Source of the DNA: Dyadobacter chenhuakuii
GTDB taxonomy: Bacteria > Bacteroidota > Bacteroidia > Cytophagales > Spirosomataceae
Reading direction: 5' to 3'
DNA length: 64,000 bases
Assembly: GCF_023821985.2 (NCBI RefSeq)
Contig: NZ_CP098805.1
Coordinates: forward strand, 5,633,001 to 5,697,000
The notes beneath the pieces are model-generated. The model was not told the DNA's origin, ran no database searches, and worked only from the letters and a program-made list of their open reading frames with translations. Shown piece by piece: positions 36,907-47,800 of the stretch. Position numbers and translations under genes: made by a program. Numbering within the stretch: position 1 is the first letter of the stretch; the number at the start of each line of letters is the position of its first letter.

Positions 36907-39384
36907 TTAAAAAGGATATCCGACGCCGAGGTTAATGTTCAGGAAATTGGATTGCGTACGTTTAAAAAGCTTGTTGAATTGTAGTTCATCCAACACAAAC
37001 CGCTGCAATGCAGGGTCATAGACCTTGATCCCGAAATCGAAGCGGAGGATGAAAAAGGAAAGGTCATAACGGATCCCGAAGCCGGTTCCGATGGCAATGT
37101 CTTTTAAAAATTTATCTGCTTCCAGTTTTTGTAACTCGGTTGCGTCGCCTCCCAGGTTCCAGACATTTCCCGCATCCAAAAACACCGCATAATTGAGATC
37201 ACCGAAGAACTTGGCCAGATAACCCCTCCATTCCAGATTGGCTTCCAACAAAAATTCACCCGGCGATTCAATGGTCAGGCCGGTTGGTGTTTTCTTGGGA
37301 ACTGAACGGCCCGGTCCTAAGCGGCGCGGAAGCCATGCGCGAAGACTATTGGAGCCGCCGGCAAAGAAATATTTTTCATAAGGCGGGACTTTGTTGTCGC
37401 CATAACTGTAAATGCCGCCCGCATTAACCCTTGCCACAAAGGCTGAACGTCTGCCGGTTGCCCAATAACGGCGATAATCCGCATTCCAACGCAGATATTT
37501 ATAAAATTGAAGGCTGTCACCAAACACGGTTTTGATCAGATTTTCCTGTTTGGGAAGAATATTGAGCGACGTTCCGCCCGATTCCACTGCCACGCGGAAG
37601 TAATGTGCATCTTTCTGAGGTCCTATCAGTGCATTGGTGTTGTAAGTGAAGTTGAAATTGATATCAGATACAAACGACCTTCTGAAACTGGTATAAAGGT
37701 TGTTTCCCTGGTTTTGCAGGTCTTTGAGCAACGCCTGGAAATCTGCACGTGTGTTTTGAGTGTTGAGAATGTTGAGGTCAACGAGCGATAGGTTGAACAA
37801 TGTTTTGCTCGTCGGCTGCCAGGAATAGGTCATTGCCACTTTCACATTCGTCCGCGTGTATTCCGGGCGGTTGATGTAATTGTAACCAAATCCAACCTGA
37901 GTTCTCGGGTTGTAGCCTGCGGTTTGCTTTTGCAGCAAACTCCCGGGCGTAAGCAGTCTTGGAAAGGTTAAGGAGGTGTTTAATCCAATTTCCTCGCTGC
38001 GATAAATTGAGCTGTTGCCCAAAAATCCGGGAACAAGCTCGATCCCGCCGCGGAGGTTGGCTTCGAAGTTTTCGAGTCCGTTGAAAACATTGCGGATCTT
38101 ATAAGATAGGTTGGCAAACGGCCCCGGTGCCCCTTGCAGCTGGATCACATTCAAGCCAATGTCAGTGGAAATCTGATATTTTTCGAGCGGAATCACTTTA
38201 AAGTAACTGTTAACGCCAGTTCCGGTAGAATCAAGCGTGTAGGTGTAATTCACAAAGCGGAATTGGTCTGTCAGGGAGAGTTGCTGCTGCGTATCGCGTT
38301 CTTTTTGCTGGCTGTAAATAGCGCCCGGCCTGACCTGGATTTTGCTGTCTAAAATCCGGGTTGCAAACCTTTTATCAGAAAAAGTATAATTGATCCCCCG
38401 AAAATTGACGGTGTCTTTTCGTGCATAAGCAGAATCCGCGGAGCCAGAAGGCGGCAGCACTTCAAAATGCACGGAATTGATCTTGTAACGTTCCCCGTTC
38501 TTGATCGTACCCGGCATATCCACCTTCACTTTCACATCCACCGACTTGAAAAAAGTGTCCGTAGCGGCATTCGTGATCGTGTCGTTGATCAGATAAGAAA
38601 TATTCTGGCGTGAAAAACCGAGGTAACCCTGGTTTCGTAGCAACGTCTCAATTCTGATTCGCTCTTCTTCAAACGCATCGCCGTCGTACCGTTTTTTCGA
38701 TTGCAGCGCAGGATTTTTATTGCTGGCGCTGATAATGCTGTCGGCCATGTTGTTGCGGACCTGATATTCAATGTCGCGAATCATCGTCGGCCGTTTTTCC
38801 GTTACAAAATAGTTGACCCTGACCCGGTTAATGATCGTATCCGGTTTCGCGGTAACTGATGCCTCGAAAAAGCCGTTGTTATAAAGATATCGCTGCATCT
38901 TTTCTGCATTCTGAGCAATCTCGGCTGCATTGAAATACACGGGCGCTTCACCCAGCACGCGCATCCAAAAATTTCCTTCGTCCACACGTGCCTGTGCTTT
39001 TTCAAGTTTCTTTGCGTAGCGCCGCTGAATCTTTTCGAGCTTCCGTGGAGAATTTTCGTTTAAGCGGGATTCATTTTGATATTTTTGTGTGATTTCAATT
39101 ACTTTCCGCTGTTTTTCTTCCCGGTTATAAAAGAGCTCACCAAAGCGATAAAGACCAACATAAGGAAAGAAAGGCAGTCCCAGGAGGCGTCTGTTCGGTT
39201 TTTGAGGGATGAGCGCATCCAGTTCGGAATCATTAATGACCTCATTGCCTTTAATGGAAGAATTGCCAAGATAATAGCTCTTGGATTGGGAGGCGGGCTT
39301 GGGCGCACAAGACGACAATCCCACAAAAATCAGGAAGAAATACCAGCTATATGTAATCTTACAATTAATATTCAATGCTGTCAA
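36907..39384 (-). CDS. Omp85/TamA-like outer-membrane lipoprotein (TamL-type)
   Basis: About 825 residues with a lipobox LSSC (about Cys27), POTRA-like regions to about residue 430, and an Omp85 beta-barrel to the C-terminus, ending in the aromatic GVGYPF. A lipidated TamA-like protein is characteristic of Bacteroidota TamL, which moves barrel proteins or lipids to the outer membrane. BamA is an alternative, but the lipobox favours TamL. I see no ATG in frame; the start must be TTG (39384 or 39375). It overlaps the divergent RNA methyltransferase start by about 10 bp. Confidence 0.85.
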   Translation of the reverse strand: MTALNINCKITYSWYFFLIFVGLSSCAPKPASQSKSYYLGNSSIKGNEVINDSELDALIPQKPNRRLLGLPFFPYVGLYRFGELFYNREEKQRKVIEITQKYQNESRLNENSPRKLEKIQRRYAKKLEKAQARVDEGNFWMRVLGEAPVYFNAAEIAQNAEKMQRYLYNNGFFEASVTAKPDTIINRVRVNYFVTEKRPTMIRDIEYQVRNNMADSIISASNKNPALQSKKRYDGDAFEEERIRIETLLRNQGYLGFSRQNISYLINDTITNAATDTFFKSVDVKVKVDMPGTIKNGERYKINSVHFEVLPPSGSADSAYARKDTVNFRGINYTFSDKRFATRILDSKIQVRPGAIYSQQKERDTQQQLSLTDQFRFVNYTYTLDSTGTGVNSYFKVIPLEKYQISTDIGLNVIQLQGAPGPFANLSYKIRNVFNGLENFEANLRGGIELVPGFLGNSSIYRSEEIGLNTSLTFPRLLTPGSLLQKQTAGYNPRTQVGFGYNYINRPEYTRTNVKVAMTYSWQPTSKTLFNLSLVDLNILNTQNTRADFQALLKDLQNQGNNLYTSFRRSFVSDINFNFTYNTNALIGPQKDAHYFRVAVESGGTSLNILPKQENLIKTVFGDSLQFYKYLRWNADYRRYWATGRRSAFVARVNAGGIYSYGDNKVPPYEKYFFAGGSNSLRAWLPRRLGPGRSVPKKTPTGLTIESPGEFLLEANLEWRGYLAKFFGDLNYAVFLDAGNVWNLGGDATELQKLEADKFLKDIAIGTGFGIRYDLSFFILRFDFGIKVYDPALQRFVLDELQFNKLFKRTQSNFLNINLGVGYPF

Positions 39385-40139
39385 AAAATCGTATAAAGTA
39401 TATTAACTCGCTTAAAATCAAGAAGTACAGGCAGCTTCACCAATCTTTTATTGTGGAAGGTGCCAAGAGTGTGCTGGAATTGCTGGATTCCGATTTTAAC
39501 ATTGAATTTGTGTTAATAACGCAGGAATTTCAGCAAAAATACGCAAGTATTTTAAGCAGGCATCAAACTATCACAGAAACGGTAACGATGCAGGAACTGG
39601 AAGGTCTTGGATCTTTTCAAACCAACGATTCCTGCCTGGCTGTTGCTAAAACGAAGCAAAATGAATTTTTGTCTCCCGCAAATTCAGAATATGTGCTCGT
39701 TTTGGACGACGTCCGCGATCCGGGAAATCTCGGTTCTATCATTAGAATCGCGGATTGGTATGGTATCAAAAAAATCATTTGTTCCAATGACTCAACGGAC
39801 GTTTACAACCCCAAAGTGATTGCCGCTAGCAAAGGCTCATTTACGCGGATTGATCTGTTTTACACAGACCTGACTTCCTATCTGGCCGAAAATGCTGCTG
39901 GAAAACCGGTAATAGGCGCTTTTCTGGGTGGCGAATCGCTGTACGATTTTAGTTTTGCCCAATCCGGAGGTTACATTGTCATGGGTAACGAGTCGAATGG
40001 GATTGGCAATGCGGTTGAAGCATTTGTAACCAATAAAATTACAATTCCGCGGGTAGGAGAGGCAGAATCATTGAATGTAGGCATTGCGACGGCGGTCATG
40101 CTGGATAATCTCAGGCGGCAGATTAATGTTCCGGCTTAG
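39375..40139 (+). CDS. TrmH/SpoU-family RNA 2'-O-methyltransferase
   Basis: 254 residues with an N-terminal substrate-binding subdomain (about 1-90, SLKIKKYRQLHQSFIVEGAK shown in part) and the SpoU knot: LVLDDVRDPGNLGSIIRIADW (part DDVRDPGNLGSIIR), IVMGNESNGI and LNVGIATAVML. It 2'-O-methylates tRNA or rRNA with AdoMet. The start ATG 39375 overlaps the divergent TamL-type start. Confidence 0.93.
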   Translation: MLSKNRIKYINSLKIKKYRQLHQSFIVEGAKSVLELLDSDFNIEFVLITQEFQQKYASILSRHQTITETVTMQELEGLGSFQTNDSCLAVAKTKQNEFLSPANSEYVLVLDDVRDPGNLGSIIRIADWYGIKKIICSNDSTDVYNPKVIAASKGSFTRIDLFYTDLTSYLAENAAGKPVIGAFLGGESLYDFSFAQSGGYIVMGNESNGIGNAVEAFVTNKITIPRVGEAESLNVGIATAVMLDNLRRQINVPA

Positions 40140-40156
40140 TATCGGCGTTCCGCCAT

Positions 40157-40945
40157 TTATTCATGAGCAGCTTTATGCGAAAGCTCTTCCGCATATTCTT
40201 TGCCAAGATAGCCATCGATAAAATAATGGGCAACGTAGAGCAGCGGCGTCAGCAGGATCGCGACAACGCCTTTGTATAAATAATTAATGGTGCCGACCGC
40301 AAATATCTGGTTCAGGTCCCAGTTTCCAAATACGTAAAAGGCGATGGTGATCACCACGAAGCTGTCCACCAGCTGTGAAAACATCGTAGAACCCGTTGCC
40401 CTGAGCCAGATGTATTTGCTGCCCGTTTTTCTGCGCAGCCAGGAAAAAACCGAAACGTCGAGCAGCTGTCCCAGCAAAAACGCAACGATCGAGCCGATCA
40501 TTATGCCGAGTCCCTGGTTAAAGATCTTGGAAAATGCATCATTGATATTGAAAACATTGCCCGCTTTGTCTGTGTTGTTAATGTCCAGCCAGAATTGCGC
40601 CGGTGGCAGATTTGTCGCCGCGAGCACCGTGATGAATGTGTAGGCAATGAAGCAGGCGGTCAGAAATGAGATGCGTTTCACCCCTTTTCTGCCGAAATAT
40701 TCATTGATAATGTCCGAAGTAATAAAAACGACAGGCCAGTTGATCACACCGGCCGTCATGTTGAAATCCAGTTTTTGTCCTCCGATCGGCAACTGCGCCG
40801 GCGCAATGCCGAGCAGCGTTTCTACCGAAAATATCTTTCCCCCTATGATCTCAGCGATCAGCGCATTTGTCAAAAAAATTCCGCAGAGCAATAAAAACAG
40901 CCGCTGCCGCTTGGCTTCCTGGTTGGAAATATTTTCTAGGGACAT
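40157..40945 (-). CDS. Queuosine precursor transporter (YhhQ/VUT family)
   Basis: 262 residues with about six membrane segments; the YhhQ family pattern appears in WPVVFITSDIINEYFGRKGV (about 70-90, given as FITSDIINEYFG) and in WLRATGSTMFSQLVDS. It imports preQ0/preQ1 for the tRNA base queuosine in characterised homologues. It converges on the methyltransferase gene, with 17 bp between. The substrate is a family inference. Confidence 0.9.
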   Translation of the reverse strand: MSLENISNQEAKRQRLFLLLCGIFLTNALIAEIIGGKIFSVETLLGIAPAQLPIGGQKLDFNMTAGVINWPVVFITSDIINEYFGRKGVKRISFLTACFIAYTFITVLAATNLPPAQFWLDINNTDKAGNVFNINDAFSKIFNQGLGIMIGSIVAFLLGQLLDVSVFSWLRRKTGSKYIWLRATGSTMFSQLVDSFVVITIAFYVFGNWDLNQIFAVGTINYLYKGVVAILLTPLLYVAHYFIDGYLGKEYAEELSHKAAHE

Positions 40946-40988
40946 TTAATGTGACAAAAACTGCTGTTAGGAAACGTTTATGTGGTAA

Positions 40989-42233
40989 TCAGGCAATGAC
41001 GTCTTCCACGGTTTTCGATGACAGAATGCGGTGATTTTCAAGGAAGAATTCGATCTTGTCCATCGCCTGGTTCAGTTCATCAACTGTTGGCAGAAAAACG
41101 ATCCTGAAATGATCATCGGAAATGTAGTTGAAGCCTGTTCCGGCCACTACGAGCACTTTTTGATCGCTCAGCAAGTCATAAACAAACTGCTCGTCTGTTT
41201 TTAAGCCAAACTTTTTCAGATCGATTTTTGGAAAAACATATAGCGAGCCCTTCGGTTTTACGCAGGTTATGCCTGGAATGGAAGTCAGCCGGTCGTAAAC
41301 AAGGTTCATCTGCTTGTGCAGCCTGCCGGTAGGGGCAACCAGCTCTTTAATGCTCTGATAACCGCCCAATGCAGTCTGAATGGCATATTGCGTGGGCACA
41401 TTGGCACAAAGCCGCATGCTCGCCAGCAGCAGAATTCCTTCAAGATAGGACTTGGCTTTTTGCTTCGCACCGCTTAATATCATCCACCCGCCACGGAAAC
41501 CGGCAGAGCGGTAATTCTTGGAAAGGCCACCGTAGGAAACGCAAAGGGTTTCGGTTACCAGCGTGCCCATCGGATAATGTACGGCTCCATCGTAAAGGAT
41601 TTTGTCATAAATCTCATCCGAGAAAATGATCAGGCCGTGTTCTTCTGCAATTCTGGCAATGCGTATCAGCACATCCTTTTCGTAAACAGCGCCTGTTGGG
41701 TTATTCGGGTTAATAAGGACAATCCCTTTGGTTTTTGAAGTGATCTTCTTTTCCAAATCGTCCAGATCCGGATTCCAGTCCGACTCTTCATCACATACGT
41801 AATGTACGGGCGTGCCTCCGCTCAATGCAATGGCCGCAGTCCAGAGCGGATAATCCGGTGAAGGCACCAGGATTTCGTCGCCAGGGTTCAGCAATGCCTG
41901 CATGGAAAGTAGGATCAACTCGCTTACACCGTTGCCTATAAAAATATCATTGATTTCAACATCTTGTATACCAATTGTTTGCGTGTAATGCATAACTGCT
42001 TTTCTGGCCGCAAACAATCCTCTGGAATCTGAATAGCCCTGCGCATTGCGGAGATTCATGATGATATCGTGAACAATTTCGTCCGGAGAATCAAATCCGA
42101 ACGGGGCCGGGTTGCCGATATTCAGGTTATGGATTTTATAACCAAGGCTTTCCAGCTCCAATGCTTTTTGATACGTAGCGCCGCGAATCTCATATTTGAG
42201 GTTGTTCAGGCGCTGGCTTTTTAGAAATTCCAT
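40989..42233 (-). CDS. AlaA-like PLP-dependent class I/II aminotransferase
   Basis: 414 residues. The PLP-lysine signature SYGGLSKNYRSAGFRGGW is present (Lys in LSKN), along with NPNNPTGAVY and the N-terminal MNLRNAQGYSDSRGLFAAR. The closest recollected relatives are alanine/glutamate-pyruvate aminotransferases AlaA and YfbQ. Monocistronic, followed by the terminator of the upstream SusC/D locus on the same strand. Substrate inferred from family only. Confidence 0.9.
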   Translation of the reverse strand: MEFLKSQRLNNLKYEIRGATYQKALELESLGYKIHNLNIGNPAPFGFDSPDEIVHDIIMNLRNAQGYSDSRGLFAARKAVMHYTQTIGIQDVEINDIFIGNGVSELILLSMQALLNPGDEILVPSPDYPLWTAAIALSGGTPVHYVCDEESDWNPDLDDLEKKITSKTKGIVLINPNNPTGAVYEKDVLIRIARIAEEHGLIIFSDEIYDKILYDGAVHYPMGTLVTETLCVSYGGLSKNYRSAGFRGGWMILSGAKQKAKSYLEGILLLASMRLCANVPTQYAIQTALGGYQSIKELVAPTGRLHKQMNLVYDRLTSIPGITCVKPKGSLYVFPKIDLKKFGLKTDEQFVYDLLSDQKVLVVAGTGFNYISDDHFRIVFLPTVDELNQAMDKIEFFLENHRILSSKTVEDVIA

Positions 42234-42275
42234 TGTTTTGAGATAGGATAACTTCCAAAGTTAAAAAATTCAATC

Positions 42276-42316
42276 ATAAAAAAAATTAGCTGGCCCGAGA
42301 CAGACCAGCTAATTTC
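42276..42316 (-). terminator. Terminator after the first SusC/D locus
   Basis: On the minus strand AAATTAGCTGG and CCAGCTAATTT form a stem with an 11-nt loop followed by eight T. It ends the 48.0-42.3 kb SusC/SusD/DUF1735 unit. Confidence 0.85.
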
Positions 42317-42355
42317 AAACTATTACGTAATAAGGAAGTGTATTATCTTCAACTC

Positions 42356-43261
42356 TTATTTTCTCACCAGGATCTCTTCGGTTACCCGCCATCCATTGCC
42401 ACCCATATAGCCATATCTTAGATAGAATGTCTTGGTTGCAGGGTCGTAGGTATTATTCGCCTTGGACGCTCCTGCCCAGGCAGACTTGTATGGTGCTGGA
42501 AGTTCTTTGTCAAACTGCGTGTAAGGCGCTCCTGCCGCTCCCGCTGCCGGTGTAATCGTCACCTTATTGGTTTTTGGATCAATGGTCAGGTTGGCATTGT
42601 AGCCAGATCCGCCCAAATCGCCTAGTTCAACGGAAACTGTGGTTGGCGAAACCGTAACCATTGGTTTGTCCTTTGCAACAGCTCTTGGCGCAGTCGGGTG
42701 ATACACATATCCTGTTGCAGCATAAGTTGCATCGTAAATGTTCTTCGCCTTAACAGCCAGGAGGATCGTTCCGAAATTTCCGCTCACAATGCCGCTCGAA
42801 ACCGACTTGATCTGGATCGGAAGCACGTAGCTTTTAGCAAAATCGAATTTTGAAGGCTTTAATTTAATCACTACCTCGGCCCTGCGCTGTCCTTTTGGAA
42901 TGACAACAGATGCAGGAATGGTGTAAAGATCCGGCGTAATGGCGTCGAACGCTTCTTCTTGCTCCGTATTGTACTGCGTTACTGCCGCTGTGTCCACGCC
43001 CAATGTTACTGTGATATCCTCTGGCGCAACATCCGCTCCCGAGTAACTTACGGTAACCGGATAATCAGCCTCATCAGCAAGATCAAACGATTGAGAGTAA
43101 AGTGAATAAGTGCTGCCGGAAGGCGATACAAAGCTGGACGGATTTTTAAACTCGACCACATTTGTCGATGTGTCCGGATCCAGGCTAATTTCGTCTTTCA
43201 GACACGATGTTACGGCCATCCCAAACAGGAAAAGGCCAGCTATTTTTATTGAATAGTTCAT
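42356..43261 (-). CDS. DUF1735/DUF4361-type surface lipoprotein
   Basis: 301 residues with a lipoprotein signal (VTSC, about Cys20) and two beta-rich domains resembling DUF1735 (about 40-170, with VVIPKGQRRAEVVIKLKP, in part) and DUF4361 (about 170-301, YRKATGY-like NIYDATYAATGYVYHP). In SusC/D loci such lipoproteins are surface ligand-binding proteins or SGBPs. It follows SusD by 10 bp, so it is part of the same operon. Ligand unknown. Confidence 0.85.
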   Translation of the reverse strand: MNYSIKIAGLFLFGMAVTSCLKDEISLDPDTSTNVVEFKNPSSFVSPSGSTYSLYSQSFDLADEADYPVTVSYSGADVAPEDITVTLGVDTAAVTQYNTEQEEAFDAITPDLYTIPASVVIPKGQRRAEVVIKLKPSKFDFAKSYVLPIQIKSVSSGIVSGNFGTILLAVKAKNIYDATYAATGYVYHPTAPRAVAKDKPMVTVSPTTVSVELGDLGGSGYNANLTIDPKTNKVTITPAAGAAGAPYTQFDKELPAPYKSAWAGASKANNTYDPATKTFYLRYGYMGGNGWRVTEEILVRK

Positions 43262-43271
43262 ATCAAATTTT

Positions 43272-44846
43272 TCAGTTAGGATCCCAGAAGATCAAATCAG
43301 TGAATGGGTTAATCGCCCTGTAATTTCCAGCATTATAGGACTGCTCGGAAGTTGGGTATAGAATTCTGGAAGGAAGCTTGTCAGGCCGTGTCGAGGTTGA
43401 CAGCAGCGAGGCAATGTTGTGGTAAGCATCACCATTTGGCTGTGTAACCGGGTAGCCTGTTCTTCTGAATTCGTTATAACCTTCCTCAGAATTGATCATA
43501 TTGACTGCGATCCATTTTTGCGTGATGATCGCTTCCAGGCGCTGAGCAGGTGTTGTGGCCAGTTTAATGTTCACCAGATAACTGGCTGCATTTCCCGCTT
43601 TGTAAGTAGCAACGTCTGCCGCTACATTCTTTCCAGCTGCAACCACATTGGTCACATCTTTGTACAGATAAGTGTACGATGCAGCGATACCGGCGTCGAA
43701 ACTCGCAGCGAAATCACCGGTAATGAAGCCTTTCAACCGAGCTTCTGCTTGTAAAAACTGCGCTTCTGCAAGTAGCATCAGCACTTGTCCCTGGCTTGGT
43801 CCTTTCAATACGCCGAGTGCATTGCTAATGCTGGAAGCGCTGCTGAATGTGCCGGTATACCAGGTAGAATAGTTGGTAATGATCGTTGGCGCATCCACTT
43901 CGTTTCCAAGCTGGTTCACAGGCGTGTTCGTTTCGAAGTTTTTGTAGATCACTTCACCTCTTCCTATGTCTTCCAGCTTTTGACCTTTGTAAAATCCGAA
44001 AGCAAATTCTGTAGGAATGCGGGAAGAGTTGGAAAGCGTACCCGTTGTCTGATATCCCCAGGAATTCCAGAGTGGGTTTGGCTTGTCTTTCACATATCCC
44101 GGATTAACAATCGCATCGTCAGTGATAAATCCGATTGTTTTATCCAGTGCAGCAAATTTCGTAGTTACAAAAGAAGAAAGTGCAGGCACGCCCGAAACGC
44201 GGATCAGAATACGAAGCTTGATCGTGTTGGCAAACTTCTTCCACTTCTCCATATCTCCGCCAAACATTGGATCGGAAGAAGAATTGAGTGCGGTTGGGAA
44301 TTCTGCGCCGTCAATCTTTGCAATCGATTCGTCAAGTTTCGTTACAAGATCCTGATAAATCGTCGCTGCGTCGTCATACTTAGGGGTTAGGTTTGCATTG
44401 TTTTGCAAGGCCTCCGTATAAGGAACGTCACCGAAGGCGTCCACCAATTTCTGGAAGTTGTAAGCGACCATGATCTGTGCTGCTGCGCTGGCATAAGCCT
44501 GCGTATCATCGCCTTCCGTCTTATCGATCACATATTTGTAATCATTCAGGTTGTCATAAGCATTCACCCACAGTGCATTGTAGTCGGCCGGGATGATCTG
44601 ATAGTTGAATAAATTACCAAAACCCGAGAAACCACCTGCATTGGCCATATAGCCGCCAAAATGCAAGCCATAACTGTTAAACTGGTTTGATACCGAAGCC
44701 GTCCCGGTGATAGCAGCAGGCAGAACGAGCAAGGGTTGCACGCTTGTCGCCTGGTTTGGGTTGGTATTGATATCGAGATAATCACTACAAGATGACAGGA
44801 CCGTGACAAGCACTGCCAGCATCCAACTGATGTTATATCTTTTCAT
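43272..44846 (-). CDS. SusD/RagB-family outer-membrane lipoprotein (SusD-like_2 type)
   Basis: 524 residues with a lipobox LSSC (about Cys20) and the SusD-like_2 pattern (NTNPNQATSVQPLLVLPAAI in part, FQKLVDAFGDVPYTEAL). It is the ligand-binding lid on the SusC channel. Starts 11 bp after the SusC stop. No glycoside hydrolase is adjacent. Confidence 0.92.
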   Translation of the reverse strand: MKRYNISWMLAVLVTVLSSCSDYLDINTNPNQATSVQPLLVLPAAITGTASVSNQFNSYGLHFGGYMANAGGFSGFGNLFNYQIIPADYNALWVNAYDNLNDYKYVIDKTEGDDTQAYASAAAQIMVAYNFQKLVDAFGDVPYTEALQNNANLTPKYDDAATIYQDLVTKLDESIAKIDGAEFPTALNSSSDPMFGGDMEKWKKFANTIKLRILIRVSGVPALSSFVTTKFAALDKTIGFITDDAIVNPGYVKDKPNPLWNSWGYQTTGTLSNSSRIPTEFAFGFYKGQKLEDIGRGEVIYKNFETNTPVNQLGNEVDAPTIITNYSTWYTGTFSSASSISNALGVLKGPSQGQVLMLLAEAQFLQAEARLKGFITGDFAASFDAGIAASYTYLYKDVTNVVAAGKNVAADVATYKAGNAASYLVNIKLATTPAQRLEAIITQKWIAVNMINSEEGYNEFRRTGYPVTQPNGDAYHNIASLLSTSTRPDKLPSRILYPTSEQSYNAGNYRAINPFTDLIFWDPN

Positions 44847-44857
44847 TATTATTTGAA

Positions 44858-47800
44858 TTAGAATGTTAAGGATAATGTGCCACCGAAGTAACGCGCCGGC
44901 GGTGTTTGTCCAAGGCTGGTAAATCCTACCGCGTTGTTATCTGCACCATTGGAGCTGTACTCAGGATCGGTATAGAGGTTTGATTTTGGGGCCCATATGA
45001 AAAGGTTTCTTCCCTGAATGCTCACGCTTGCACCTTTGATCACTTTTGTTTTATCAAGCAATCCTGCTGGCAGCTCGTAGCCAATCGAAGCCTCACGTAG
45101 TTTCCAGAAACCTGCCGAGTTTGTAAAGTTCCGGCCGATATCCCTGTTTCTTGTTGCATCTGTCCAGAAGTCAGCGCCACCGCTTCTTACAGCAATGTTG
45201 GTGTTTTCAACATATTCACCTTCTGCATTTTGGTATGATGAATTCGGTATTACAAAACGATCCCTGTTGTACCAGCCTGTGCGAACACCTGCGCCGGAAA
45301 AGTCGAATCCACCTGAAACTGAGTTGTAGATGTAATGTCCGTTGCGGTATTCAAACAGTACGTTCAGTCTTAACTTTTTGAAGGTTATACCTCCATTTAC
45401 GCCGAGGATGTGCGGCGGGTTGGTAATGCCTACATCGTGGTAAGTACCATCAGTCGAAGGATAACCCGTTTTTGGATCAACGATAATTCTTCCCTGATCA
45501 TCGCGTCTGTAATCCGTTACCTGAAGAAGCGGGAAAGGAGAGCCTACTTTGGCAATAACCTTTGCCGGTGTTCCGGAAGAACCAACACTTAACTCATTTG
45601 ATTGTGCAGACAAGGAAAGCACTTCATTCTGGTTATAAGTGTAGTTGGCGCTCAGGTCAACTTTCAGGCCCGAAGCAGTTTTGATCGGGGTAATGTGCAA
45701 TGTTGCTTCAATCCCTTTGTTTTCAACCTCTCCAATGTTCGTCCTCAATGATCCGAAACCAGTAGAGTTTGGAATTAAAACGGTGATGGTTTGGTCAACG
45801 GTGTTGGTTTTGTAGAAAGTAAGCCCACCACCAATGTTCCATGGGCGGAATTCAAAGTCGATACCACCTTCAATTCCTGTTGTGATCTCTGGTTTCAGAT
45901 TCGCGGAAACAAGCACGTTATCCTGAACAAATCCCGCGCCGCTTGTATACGGATAGCCAAAAGCCTGCGAGAATGTGCTGCTCAAAGAATAAGCACCCAG
46001 GTTGTTCAATGGAATTGGGCCAAAATCTCTGTTGTTACCAAGGTTAACCTGTCCAACTTGCGAGTAACCCGCACGGAATTTCAAGCTTTCCAGGAATTCA
46101 GAATTCGAAAGTCCTGGAATCGCGTCGCTTGCGATAAAGGAAATGTCCGCAGAAGGGTAGAAGAACGAGCGGTTTTCTTTCGCTAGGATCGAGCGCCAGT
46201 CATTTCTTCCGGTCACGTGCAGGTAAAGGAATTCTTTGAAACCAAGACGGGCTTCTCCATACACACCAATCTGGCGTGCTTTGTAATTTCCTTCGTTGGC
46301 GATCGGTGGGTTTAAGCTGTTACCGATGTTGTAAAGTCCGTCAATAACAAGACCGTTCGCAACAACACCCATTGCCTTTGTTGCATTTTCGCGAACCGTA
46401 GTTCCAACGGCAACATTCAGGTTGAATGCAGGAGTCAGATTTGTTCTGAACTCAGCCAAAAAGTCGTTTACAAACTGCGTAGTGAAACCTGCGTAATCTA
46501 CAACTGAGCCAGCAATATCCGTTTTGGAGCTTCCTGAGATGCTTTTTGTATAATCTGTGTAGGTGAATTTGCCTGTATAAACCTTACCTGACAAATTACG
46601 TCCGCTCATACCCACACGGTAAGTGAATGTCAAGGGTTTTACCGGATTCCACTTCAATTCCATGTTACCCTGCAGATAGTCATTGCGCTGGTCCCAGCGG
46701 TTGTTTGACAATGTGAAGTAAGGGTTCTGATAGTATTCGTTGAAATAGCCGTTCGGGTTTGCGTAAGGATTGTTCTGCCAATCTTCATAATTCGTCACGT
46801 CCACTTGGCCCGGCGACATTAGAAGGTTTTCATAAGCTGCGCCTGTATTGCTGCTTTGTGCAGTACGACCTGCAATAAAGTTAGTATTAAACGATGCCGT
46901 CAGATTTTTGTAGATATGACGAACCACGTTTGCACGCACGCTGTAACGCTTGTATTTGTCGTAAGGAACAGTTGATTTTTGGTCAAAATACTGTGCTGAC
47001 AAGTAGAATGTGCCTTTTTCATCACCAGATGTAACACTTAAATCTGTTTGATTTGCAACGCCTGTATTCCAGAAATCCTCGCGGAAGTTTTTGGTTGAAT
47101 AAGGAACTCTCTGAATGGAGCCATCTTGCAACGGCTTACCAATGTCTACCATCGAACCGTCGTATGCAGGACCATATTGCTGGTTTTCGTAAGGTGTGTA
47201 AGAAGGGACATCATCAGGCGTCGTCCCGGATCCGAATCCGTTTTGCAACTGAGGAAGGAAACTTACTTTTTCCAAGGTAGTCGTGTTCGAAATTTTGAAC
47301 TGCGTTACACCCGATTTTCCTTTTTTTGTGGTTACAATAAGGGCACCATTGGAAGCATCGGATCCATATAATGCGGCTGCGCCTGCACCATTCAGGACCT
47401 GAATGTCTTCAATGTCTTCCGGGTTAAGATTGCCAAGAATATCATTGGTTGATATAATGTTGTCAATTACCACAAGTGCCTGGTTATTACCGGTTAAGGA
47501 GCGGTTTCCGCGAAGTACCAGACGATAATTCGGGTTCACCCCGCTGCTTACGCCCATTACCAGCAATCCCGGAACACGTCCTGCAAGGCTGGCAGCGACG
47601 CTGATAGGCTTGCCCTGCACAATGTCCTGCGCTTTTACCGTTGTAGACTGGTTTCCGAGCTCGCGGCGTTGCGCCGTAAGACCGCCGGCAGTAATTACGA
47701 CTTCATTCAGCGCCAGTTCATCCAGTGCCAAAACAACATCCAGCGTTCCGGATGCAGGTGCTTTCAGTTCCTGGTTAAGGAAGCCGACAAAAGAAAAGAT

